DNA from: a bacterium
GTDB lineage: Bacteria; Cyanobacteriota; Vampirovibrionia; Obscuribacterales; Obscuribacteraceae
Length of the DNA stretch: 46,430 nt
Assembly: GCA_016124935.1 (NCBI GenBank)
Contig: WGMS01000016.1
Location: forward strand, 1-46,430
Reading direction: 5' to 3'
Below are positions 19,752 to 26,945 of this stretch, piece after piece (positions within the stretch are counted from its first letter, which is position 1; every line of letters begins with the position of its first letter). A program made the position numbers and the translations under genes. The notes below the pieces were generated by a model that made no database searches, was not told where the DNA came from, and worked only from the letters and a program-made list of their open reading frames with translations.

Positions 19752-20492
19752 ATGAAGAAGAATTGGTCCAAAGAAGCACTTTCAGATATAGCGAATGTAG
19801 TCATTTCCATCGACAAGGAAATGAAGATAACTGCGGTGAACGAAGCTTGCCGCAAATGGGGATACGACAATAAAAAGATGGTCGGTCTCTCCTTCTTCAA
19901 AATTCTGGCGCCTCAAGATATTGGTCGTGTCTCAGAACAGTTCAATTCAAGATCATCAAGTTGCGATGAGAGCTGGTCGGCAGATACAAGAGTCCTGACT
20001 GTTGAAGGACAAGAGTTGGAAGTCTTGTGGACTATCGGAGTCGCCGACAAGGAAGGAATCAGATATCTGACCGCTACTGATATTTCGATGTTTAAATCTG
20101 ACTATCAAAAGATTCAGGCGAGCGAATTTAGACTGCGCACTCTCATCAATAATGTCAGTGCAGGTCTTGTGATAATGAACAAATCCGGGCTGATAGAGTC
20201 CTTGAATCCGACCGCAGAAAAAATGTTCGATGAACTGGCAGAAAAGCTGGCTGGTCGGCATATTTCCTGCCTGTTCGATGAATCGGCCGATGCCGGAGAG
20301 AAAAGTCCGGAGTGGCAAAAAATTGCCGAGCAGTTGCTGCTTCTAGAACAATTCCAAACCACCATGATTCGCTGTCGAAAAAAGACGGGCGAAAGCTTCG
20401 ATGCCGTTCTAGGGATATCGAACATCTCCACATACGCAGGCGATCTCTATCTATTGACCTTGCTCCAGACACAATTGACAACGACCGTATAA
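19752..20492 (+). CDS. Double PAS-domain protein without output domain
   Basis: 246-aa cytoplasmic protein made of two PAS domains. The first (about residues 8-120) has NVVISIDKEMKITAVNEACRKWGY and GLSFFKILAPQD. The second (about 130-240) has NVSAGLVIMNKSGLIESLNPTAEKMF and a C-terminal beta strand pair. PAS domains bind small ligands or cofactors and mediate dimerisation. No kinase, cyclase or DNA-binding domain follows, since the frame stops 32 bp before a TPR gene. It may signal through a partner, or be the remains of a longer sensor. No clear ribosome binding site is seen, so the start is the first ATG of the PAS-containing frame. Confidence 0.82.
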   Translation: MKKNWSKEALSDIANVVISIDKEMKITAVNEACRKWGYDNKKMVGLSFFKILAPQDIGRVSEQFNSRSSSCDESWSADTRVLTVEGQELEVLWTIGVADKEGIRYLTATDISMFKSDYQKIQASEFRLRTLINNVSAGLVIMNKSGLIESLNPTAEKMFDELAEKLAGRHISCLFDESADAGEKSPEWQKIAEQLLLLEQFQTTMIRCRKKTGESFDAVLGISNISTYAGDLYLLTLLQTQLTTTV

Positions 20493-20523
20493 TTGTTTTT
20501 GTAGGAGTATTTAGAAGATCTGT

Positions 20524-21525
20524 ATGTTCGTTCTACCGCGACTGAAACCGAATTTTATTACAGCGTCTATTCTTGGTCTGGCGCTTTGTTTAGCCTGGCT
20601 GCAGGTCGAAAGACCGCTTTTAGTGCGTCTTGCCGACAAAATGGATGCGACCGCAAATTATTGCCAGGATTCAAATCGAATGGAAGAGGCAAAGTTTCTC
20701 TATAAAGGATCTATTTTTCTTACCAGATTGTCTCCCGCCAGATACCAGATCGAGACAGCATTCAGCCTGAATAATCTTGCCACACTCGAGAGAGACCAGG
20801 AGAATCTAAAAGAGGCAACCGGTTATCTTTTGGAGGCGCTGAAGATTTTCAAATCCCGATGGGGCGACCGCCATCCACAAACCGCAAAAGTAATGAACAA
20901 CCTGGCGGAAGTCTATCTGTACCGCGGCATGTATGAAGAATCCGAAAAGTACGCATCCAGCGCGCACAGAATCTTAGCGGATAAATATGGTATGTACAGC
21001 ATTGAAGCAGCCCAATCATTGTGTACTGTCTCTGATTTAAAAAGAGCCCAGGGCAAGTTTCTCGAGGCAGCTTTTTTCAACGAAGTAGCTCTGCACATAT
21101 TGAATGCCAACTTTGGCGAGATGCATCCCTTTTCATTGAGTGCCATGGCTGACCTTACCTGCTGTTATTCGGCAATGGGGGATCATAAATCAGCAGAGAG
21201 ACATTCCCGCAAAGCCCTCGACTTATCAATAAAATTGTACGGCAAGCAAAATCCGAAAACGGCTATCTATTTATCCAACCTGGCTTGCTGTCTTCAAAAG
21301 AAAGGAGATCTTGCAGAAGCAGAAAACCTGCTTCGCGAATCGGTCAGATTACTCAGGTCCAACCCATCGGCACAAGGCATCTGCCTGGCAAACAAAGTTT
21401 CTCCAAGATCTAATCTGGCCCGGTTGCTTCGGGAACTCAATAAGAAGGAAGAAGCTCAAAAGTTGGAAGAAGAGGTACAAACCATCTTGGGCGCCGCCCC
21501 CCAGACAATACTCCCCCGGCAGTAA
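20524..21525 (+). CDS. TPR protein, kinesin-light-chain type, with N-terminal membrane segment
   Basis: 333-aa protein. One hydrophobic segment near the start (about residues 11-27, FITASILGLALCLAWLQ) can be a signal anchor. About six TPR units with 42-residue spacing follow, typical of kinesin-light-chain repeats (HPQTAKVMNNLAEVYLYRGMYEESEKY; NPKTAIYLSNLACCLQKKGDLAEAENLL). It lies 31 bp after the double-PAS gene on the same strand, so cotranscription is likely. A hairpin with a T-rich tail follows at 21557-21587. A scaffold role is inferred. Confidence 0.85.
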   Translation: MFVLPRLKPNFITASILGLALCLAWLQVERPLLVRLADKMDATANYCQDSNRMEEAKFLYKGSIFLTRLSPARYQIETAFSLNNLATLERDQENLKEATGYLLEALKIFKSRWGDRHPQTAKVMNNLAEVYLYRGMYEESEKYASSAHRILADKYGMYSIEAAQSLCTVSDLKRAQGKFLEAAFFNEVALHILNANFGEMHPFSLSAMADLTCCYSAMGDHKSAERHSRKALDLSIKLYGKQNPKTAIYLSNLACCLQKKGDLAEAENLLRESVRLLRSNPSAQGICLANKVSPRSNLARLLRELNKKEEAQKLEEEVQTILGAAPQTILPRQ

Positions 21526-21556
21526 CGGGACCCCATTCCTTGAGCTGGCGGGCGTT

Positions 21557-21587
21557 TCGAGAAAAGTTTCTCGATTTCGATATTTTT
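21557..21587 (+). terminator. Probable Rho-independent terminator after the TPR gene
   Basis: TCGAGAAA (21557-21564) and TTTCTCGA (21567-21574) form a tight inverted repeat. They are followed by the T-rich run TTTCGATATTTTT. It lies 32 bp after the TPR stop codon and before the Gly-rich protein gene. Confidence 0.5.
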
Positions 21588-21656
21588 AATACAAGAAATT
21601 GAACTTTTTGACTGACCTTGTCGTTACTAAAACATCAGACAAGGGGAGTCTAAAAA

Positions 21657-22946
21657 ATGAACAACGCTAGATCAATCTGGAAAGCCACAGCCCTGCTTTC
21701 AATAACCACTTTTCTTTCTACTTTTATACTATTTGCACCGGAAGAGGCTGAAGCCCGAGGAGGACACGGAGGAGGCGGCGGTCGCGGTGGTGGTCGCGGT
21801 CACTGCGCCCGGGGCGGCGGCATGGGTGGAGCCCAGGGCAGAGCCGGGGGAGGTCAGGGTCGCTTCGGTGGCTTCGGACGGGGCAACTTCCAGGGCGGCG
21901 GTCAGCAAGGGCACAGCAACTGGGCCACCTCCGGAGCCGGTCAAAACGGAGGTCAGGGAGGCCAGGGTCGCTTCGGCCGCGGCAACTTCCAGGGCGGTCA
22001 GCAGGGCAACAGCAACTGGGCTACATCCGGAGCCGGGCAAAACAATGCCCAGGGTCGTTTTGGAAGATTCAGAGGCGGCCAGTTTGCTGGAAACGGCCAA
22101 CAGGGTAACTTCGGAGAAGGCAACAGATTCGGCAACGGACAGGGCACTTTCTCTAAAGGCGAAGGATTCAACCGCAATTTCAGCAGAGAAGGAAGCAACA
22201 GAAACGGCGGTCAATATAGCCATGAGCATTCTGCATCAGCCAAACATGGAGAGGGCTATAACCGAAACTCCGAAAGTCACAGAGAGACCGCCCGCGGTGG
22301 AGAATACGACCGCAGTAAAAATGTCTCTGCCAAAAAAGGCGAGGGTTATAGCAAAAACGTGGACACCCACGGACAAACAGCCAAAGGCGGTGAGTTCGAC
22401 CACAGCAAAAATGTCACTGCTAAAAAAGGCGAGGGTGTGAATAAAGAAGTGACTCACAGCCACACCACCGCCAACGGGAACGAAGTAGAAAGAACAAAAT
22501 CCGTCTCCTATAGCAAAGATAACGGCTACTCGAAAGAGGTCAACACATCCGGAACCACAGCCAAAGGCGGAGAATTCGATAGAACAAAAACGGTCACCGC
22601 CGGTAATGGTGAAGGCTATAACAAAAATGTCAACATGACAGGCACCACCGCCAATGGCGGAACTTACGACCGCAACAAAACCGTCACCGCCGGTAATGGT
22701 GAAGGCTATAACAAAAATGTCAACATGACAGGCACCACCGCCAATGGCGGAACTTACGACCGCAGCAAAGAAGTCACCGCCGGTAATGGTCAGGGCTACA
22801 ACAAAGAGGTCGAAACCCGTGGCACCAGCGCCTCCGGCGAAGACTACGGACTGGGCAAATCCGTCTCCTACAACAAAGAGGACGGATACAACAGACAATT
22901 CTCCAGATTAAACGGAGAAAGCGGCGGAGAAGTCAGCGAAGAATAA
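21657..22946 (+). CDS. Secreted Gly-rich repeat protein
   Basis: 429-aa protein. A signal peptide (about residues 8-32, ending EEAEA) precedes a Gly/Arg/Gln-rich region (about 35-175) with recurring QGRFGRGNFQGG, QQGNSNWATSGAGQN and related units. The C-terminal half is a tandem array of 30-residue repeats, consensus VTAGNGEGYNKxV plus TTAxGGxYDRxK. Two copies are nearly identical at DNA level. AAGGGGAGT precedes the ATG. The low-complexity composition resembles surface, matrix or adhesive proteins, but no named family is recognised. A strong hairpin follows the stop codon. Repeat number may vary between strains. Confidence 0.8.
   Translation: MNNARSIWKATALLSITTFLSTFILFAPEEAEARGGHGGGGGRGGGRGHCARGGGMGGAQGRAGGGQGRFGGFGRGNFQGGGQQGHSNWATSGAGQNGGQGGQGRFGRGNFQGGQQGNSNWATSGAGQNNAQGRFGRFRGGQFAGNGQQGNFGEGNRFGNGQGTFSKGEGFNRNFSREGSNRNGGQYSHEHSASAKHGEGYNRNSESHRETARGGEYDRSKNVSAKKGEGYSKNVDTHGQTAKGGEFDHSKNVTAKKGEGVNKEVTHSHTTANGNEVERTKSVSYSKDNGYSKEVNTSGTTAKGGEFDRTKTVTAGNGEGYNKNVNMTGTTANGGTYDRNKTVTAGNGEGYNKNVNMTGTTANGGTYDRSKEVTAGNGQGYNKEVETRGTSASGEDYGLGKSVSYNKEDGYNRQFSRLNGESGGEVSEE
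22320..22859 (+). repeat. Six in-frame tandem 90-bp repeats inside the Gly-rich protein gene
   Basis: Units of 90 bp start at 22320, 22410, 22500, 22590, 22680 and 22770, each coding 30 residues, with partial units on either side. Units four and five are almost identical in DNA, which points to recent duplication. Coding phase is kept across all units. Confidence 0.9.
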
Positions 22947-22989
22947 GTGAGTTTGACTCTCAGTTAGATCTGCCTACAACAGAAGCCCG

Positions 22990-23023
22990 CGAAGAGAGAA
23001 TCGAGCTCCCGATTCTCTCTTCG
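22990..23023. terminator. Strong 14-bp hairpin between convergent genes
   Basis: CGAAGAGAGAATCG (22990-23003) and CGATTCTCTCTTCG (23010-23023) are perfectly complementary around the loop AGCTCC. The hairpin lies 43 bp after the Gly-rich gene and 28 bp before the end of the convergent membrane-protein gene, as expected of a shared terminator. The T-tract is poor on both sides. Confidence 0.65.
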
Positions 23024-23051
23024 TTCATAGTCATCAAAGACAAAGAGCCTA

Positions 23052-23687
23052 TCAGAATCCTCGAAACGAGAAGTGACCGAGACAACTCCACAGCACACCG
23101 GCGATTCCGCAATAAAAGGCGCAGAGTCCACCAGTAGACCAGAGCGCTCGGTGACTCGAAGACTTGTTTAAAGAGTTCCGCTTTTTTACAATTCGAGCCA
23201 GCAATACAACCGCAGCAAGAAAGCTGGAAAGCGGCGCCAGGGGGCAGAAACCGAGACCGAAACAAACCACTGCCATCAATCCGATGAGCATCATCGGCAC
23301 AAAGGCAACGGCATACATAGAGGTAACAGCAAGCACCAGTCCGATCATAGAGAGGTCGAGAAATCCAGGTTCGACATCCTTTTTGGTGCTACGAATATAG
23401 AGTAGCGCATTGCAGATGGGAACCAGCGCCACGAGCAGAACATGAAGCGGGCTTGGAATAGGATCAAAATAATGTTGGCGGCACATTCCGGTCAGCAACT
23501 CTGTCACCAGAGCAGCTATCGGAGTGACAATTCCAAAAAAGACTACATAAGTATTTCCATACCAGGTCGTATCCTGCAACTTCGATAGAGCATGCTTAGA
23601 TTCTGTAGATTCCCGGGCTACCAGGTCCTGTGCTTTGCGGCCAAATCCACAAATCTTGACTCTTGCACCTTCTCTTGCACCTTCCAT
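23052..23687 (-). CDS. Multi-pass membrane protein, unknown function
   Basis: 211-aa protein with a hydrophilic N-terminus (about residues 1-43). About five transmembrane helices follow: YVVFFGIVTPIAALVTELL, PLHVLLVALVPICNALLYI, LSMIGLVLAVTSMYAVAF, PMMLIGLMAVVCFGLGF with the next AVVLLA segment, and a final LCAFYCGIAGVLWSCLGH. No transporter or enzyme signature is recognised. The gene stands alone on the minus strand, convergent with the Gly-rich gene. The ATG at 23687 is the first in the frame; the ribosome binding site is not distinct. Confidence 0.7.
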   Translation of the reverse strand: MEGAREGARVKICGFGRKAQDLVARESTESKHALSKLQDTTWYGNTYVVFFGIVTPIAALVTELLTGMCRQHYFDPIPSPLHVLLVALVPICNALLYIRSTKKDVEPGFLDLSMIGLVLAVTSMYAVAFVPMMLIGLMAVVCFGLGFCPLAPLSSFLAAVVLLARIVKKRNSLNKSSSHRALWSTGGLCAFYCGIAGVLWSCLGHFSFRGF

Positions 23688-24036
23688 AGGCTAAACCTCA
23701 TGAACCGACTAACTAAAAGTCCACAGCAAGGCGAAGCGAAGCCTGGCAGATAGGGCACAATTTGCCCGACCTTCCAGAAACCGACTCTAAAAATATTCAC
23801 CGCGAACCTTTACAACTAAAATCCATCATAGCAGCAGCCCGCAAGAAGCAAAGCCCGTCAACGGAAATCTATCCGAACTATTCATATTTCTTGGCTTAAA
23901 CCTTGCCCAGCTCTTGCCCGATTCTTACAGGAAGCCGCCCTAAAATACCCAAAAATCAAGTCGGCGCCGACGATCCGCCTTGAAAACTCCGTATCTGTTA
24001 CCATAGACCACTGCCGCTAAATAAAGGAAAGAAACA
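23688..24036. other. 349-bp divergent intergenic region with a 12-bp palindrome
   Basis: No gene is supported here. The region separates the membrane protein (minus) from a secreted TPR protein (plus) and should hold both promoters. The only clear structure is the perfect palindrome GTCGGCGCCGAC at 23960-23971, 65 bp before the TPR start codon, which may be an operator. I do not see a convincing sigma-70 box pair. Confidence 0.5.
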
Positions 24037-25581
24037 ATGACTTTTTCTATGAGAGCAAGCCGAACCAATATCGTCCTCAGCCTATCCTGCTGCCTCATGG
24101 TCTCCGCCGCCGCGCCATCCACCCTGGCAGCTCCTGCCGCCAAGAAAAAAGCCCCGGCGAAAGCGGCCGCTAAATCTGCCAAAAAACCGGTTTCCGGCGC
24201 CAACGACCACATTAAACTGCTCGATGATGGAACCCGGGACATGATCAAAGAGAGTTTTTCTCAAGCGGAAGCCAAATTCAAAAAGGCACTCGCCCAGGCC
24301 GAAGCGGCAAAAAACACCAACCACCAGCTAGAGAGCCTGGTCTGGCTCAGCGCCAGCCTCGAAAAGCAGAGTCGTTTAGACGAAGCTCTCGCCCTCAGGC
24401 AGAAGGCTCTTGAACTTGCCAAAAAGACCTTCGGTGCAGACAGCTCCGAGTACGCCTTGCAGCTTGCAGGAATGTCTTCTTTCTATACTAAGAAAGGGAA
24501 CAACGCCCAGGCATGGAACTATATCGAACAAGCCAACGCTACCCTGGGCAAAGCCGGCGGCTCCGCCAAGCATCCGATAACCGGCGCCTACTGTGCCATC
24601 GCCACCGCCCGCATCCAGAATCTGGAAGGCAGCAAAGGTTTAGCAGATCAGTCCTACAAAAAATCACTGGATCTTCTGCAGGCGGCCATGAAAGAGAACG
24701 CACCGTTAGTAATACTAATAAGCAAAGAATATTTGCCGGTACTGGAAGCCATAGAAAAAACCGACGAAGCCAAAAGTCTAAAGGACAAAATAAGCCTGGC
24801 TGAAGCAGCCGGAACAACAGGATCTGCCAACACCGCTGCCGATACCGCACCAAAAATCCAGACCAAGCTCTCCGGCAAGGAATTCGCCAAGATTGTCGGC
24901 GAAGCTAAGCAAAACATGATTGACAAAGACTTCGACTCTGCCCTGGCAAAGTGGCAAAAGGCGCTCGCCATGGCAGAGAAGGAAGGAAGCCAGAAGAAGC
25001 TTGCCTATGTGTATTTCAAGATGGGCGATACTTATTCTTTGAAAGACGAAAAAGAGAAGCGCGAGGCGCTTTATAAAAAGAGCGCACTGCTCAGAGAGAA
25101 AATGAAAGAGACCGAGACCCTGGGCATGGCAAGGGTGTTAACCCGCCTGGCGAATTATGAGATAACCAATAAAAATACCGACGAGGCAAAGCGCCTTCTA
25201 ACAAAAGCGTTAGAGATCGAGACCAAACAAAAAGCCAGCGACGGCATGATCGAAAACACACTGCGCTCTCTTGCATCTGCCTGCATGATGGGCAAAGACT
25301 TCGGCAAAGGCGAAGAAGTCTGCCGCAAGCTAATTGTATTGGCAGAGAAAGATACCAGCCCGGTTGCCGAGACTAAAAAAGCGATGTCCACAAGCATGCT
25401 TGCCGGATTAATGATGCAATCAGGTCGGACGCAAGAAGGTCTCAGCATGATGCAGAGCATGAATGGCAAGCTGACTCCTGAAAGCACCAAAGCTTACAGC
25501 AATGCTGTCGCCGCTCAGTTCGCCGCAGTCGAAAACGAAGTCGATGCATCAGAAGAGAAGTCCATGGGCATCGCCGGCTAA
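24037..25581 (+). CDS. Secreted TPR protein
   Basis: 514-aa protein with a signal peptide (about residues 8-32, ending STLAAP), then an Ala/Lys-rich linker. Two TPR blocks follow: about 70-215 (ESLVWLSASLEKQSRLDEALALRQKAL) and about 285-480 (KLAYVYFKMGDTYSLKDEKEKREALYKKSALL; MARVLTRLANYEITNKNTDEAKRLLTKAL). AAAGGAAAG precedes the ATG. No catalytic motif is seen. It is convergent with the DUF3592 membrane protein 10 bp away. It belongs to the same broad TPR family as several other proteins here. Confidence 0.85.
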   Translation: MTFSMRASRTNIVLSLSCCLMVSAAAPSTLAAPAAKKKAPAKAAAKSAKKPVSGANDHIKLLDDGTRDMIKESFSQAEAKFKKALAQAEAAKNTNHQLESLVWLSASLEKQSRLDEALALRQKALELAKKTFGADSSEYALQLAGMSSFYTKKGNNAQAWNYIEQANATLGKAGGSAKHPITGAYCAIATARIQNLEGSKGLADQSYKKSLDLLQAAMKENAPLVILISKEYLPVLEAIEKTDEAKSLKDKISLAEAAGTTGSANTAADTAPKIQTKLSGKEFAKIVGEAKQNMIDKDFDSALAKWQKALAMAEKEGSQKKLAYVYFKMGDTYSLKDEKEKREALYKKSALLREKMKETETLGMARVLTRLANYEITNKNTDEAKRLLTKALEIETKQKASDGMIENTLRSLASACMMGKDFGKGEEVCRKLIVLAEKDTSPVAETKKAMSTSMLAGLMMQSGRTQEGLSMMQSMNGKLTPESTKAYSNAVAAQFAAVENEVDASEEKSMGIAG

Positions 25582-25591
25582 TTCCAAGTTT

Positions 25592-26485
25592 TCAATCTGC
25601 CAGCTCATACTCGCTCAGCTCGATAGTCATATTCACCTTCGGAAAAGCAGGCAGGTAGAGCACCGTCACCTGGTCGCCCTGGTTGAATCTGTTATAGAGC
25701 ATTTGCGAAACAGCATTGGTGCTGGTGTTCGCGTGCCTGTTACTGGAAGGGAACTGTACTGAGCTGCTGTCGGTCAGATAGCTGGATACAGAAGCAGAAG
25801 AGGTCTTCTTGCCGGGAGTGAAAGAGTAGGTCAATTTGTAGCTGGTGTCTTCGCCGCTGCTGTCGACACTCTTTTCCACAACCGTACCGGTTGCGACCTG
25901 GCCGAAGCGAAGCAGCCACCATTGCAAGAATGGTCCAACGTACATGACCACAAAAAAGACGCCGACGATGCCGTTCCAGAATGTGGCAAAAAACAGATAA
26001 AAGCCCACTGACGACAGGGGGATGTTTTCATAGGCACCGCCCTGTCTGCGAATCTCCTGGGTGGCTGTCCGGGCAACAGGTAAAAACCGAACGAAGAGTT
26101 GATCTCCCTTTCTGTATTGAGAATACTGTTCGCGATTCAGACCGATGTCTTCAGAGTATTGCGCACCGGCATAATCGTATTCGACCTCCAACTTGTAGCA
26201 CCGCGCCCCTTCGGAATCGCGATATTTAATTCTATCCACCACCGTAGCCGGTACCTCAACGCCATAAAAGGATCTGGCACCGAGCAAAAACGGATAGATA
26301 ATCAAACACAATCCGACGATCATATGAGGCAAGATGAACAGTCGCCCGAACCATCCTCCCAGGGTAGAGGAGAACATTCCGAAGGCACCGCCTCGATGCC
26401 TGTACTTGCGCCGCCCCCGCTTGAGCAGATGATAGTTGCGTTCAGCAGATTGCGGTCGCTCTAAAGAGCCACCGCCAAAGTCCAT
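25592..26485 (-). CDS. DUF3592-type membrane protein
   Basis: 297-aa protein with a basic N-terminus and a transmembrane segment (about residues 49-70, LFILPHMIVGLCLIIYPFLLG). A DUF3592-like extracytoplasmic beta domain follows (about 75-145: PATVVDRIKYRDSEGARCYKLEVEYDYAGAQY, then KGDQLFVRFLP). Two more transmembrane segments lie at about 160-200. A second, shorter DUF3592-like domain closes the protein (about 205-290: ATGTVVEKSVDSSGEDTSYKLTYSF, then QGDQVTVLYLPAFP). The internal duplication is clear from the matching GDQ-V-LP endings. Function is unknown for this family. Confidence 0.8.
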   Translation of the reverse strand: MDFGGGSLERPQSAERNYHLLKRGRRKYRHRGGAFGMFSSTLGGWFGRLFILPHMIVGLCLIIYPFLLGARSFYGVEVPATVVDRIKYRDSEGARCYKLEVEYDYAGAQYSEDIGLNREQYSQYRKGDQLFVRFLPVARTATQEIRRQGGAYENIPLSSVGFYLFFATFWNGIVGVFFVVMYVGPFLQWWLLRFGQVATGTVVEKSVDSSGEDTSYKLTYSFTPGKKTSSASVSSYLTDSSSVQFPSSNRHANTSTNAVSQMLYNRFNQGDQVTVLYLPAFPKVNMTIELSEYELAD

Positions 26486-26945
26486 ATTAGAGGCGGCCTA
26501 AGCAGCCTCCCGAGCATAATGCTTTTCTATAATAATAATTTCTGTCATTCTTTCTTCTTCTTTAGTCTTTGATTTCTATATGTACCCATCCTATCCTGAC
26601 AACAGTTAAGGCCGGGTAAAGATTAAATCGTGCCGGAAGGTACGTGTTTCCACCACCCGGATAGGCGGGCGCAATATCAAAACAGTTTCGACAAAACGAC
26701 GCAAACGCTTATCTGTCATGCCTTTATAGCATCCGGACAGGGACTAAAAGAAGGCTCTCTCTTGCCCGGGAGGCTACACTTTGGTCACAGATGAAGAATA
26801 GATTCTAAACATCCCCCCTACAGTCGATTTCGAGTTTTACTAAGCAGTCGCCCCGGTGACCGCTAGTTGGCTGTGTCTATCCTGCCAGTTCTCCCCTACA
26901 GTCGAGCCCAAGCCGCTCTTTTTCTCAAGCAAGAGGTCCTGCCTC
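26486..26945. other. 460-bp divergent intergenic region
   Basis: No gene is supported. A distant imperfect inverted repeat is present: AGCCTCCCGAGC (26504-26515) and GCCCGGGAGGCT (26764-26775), 12 positions with one mismatch. They enclose about 250 bp. A pyrimidine-rich run lies at about 26540-26575. The region must carry promoters for the DUF3592 gene and the 1022-aa protein gene, but I find no strong box pair and no riboswitch consensus that I recognise. Confidence 0.5.

Noticed and set aside
22320..22859. Regular 90-bp repeats as a CRISPR-like array
   Set aside because: The repeats are contiguous, lack spacers and are in frame within a secreted protein gene.
22236..22898. 220-codon minus-strand frame with repeated hydrophobic units
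   Set aside because: It is the mirror of the 90-bp repeats in the Gly-rich gene; the plus-strand frame has a signal peptide and ribosome binding site.
26486..26945. Possible riboswitch in the long leader of the 1022-aa protein
   Set aside because: The GC-rich stems did not match any riboswitch consensus that I could recall in order and spacing.
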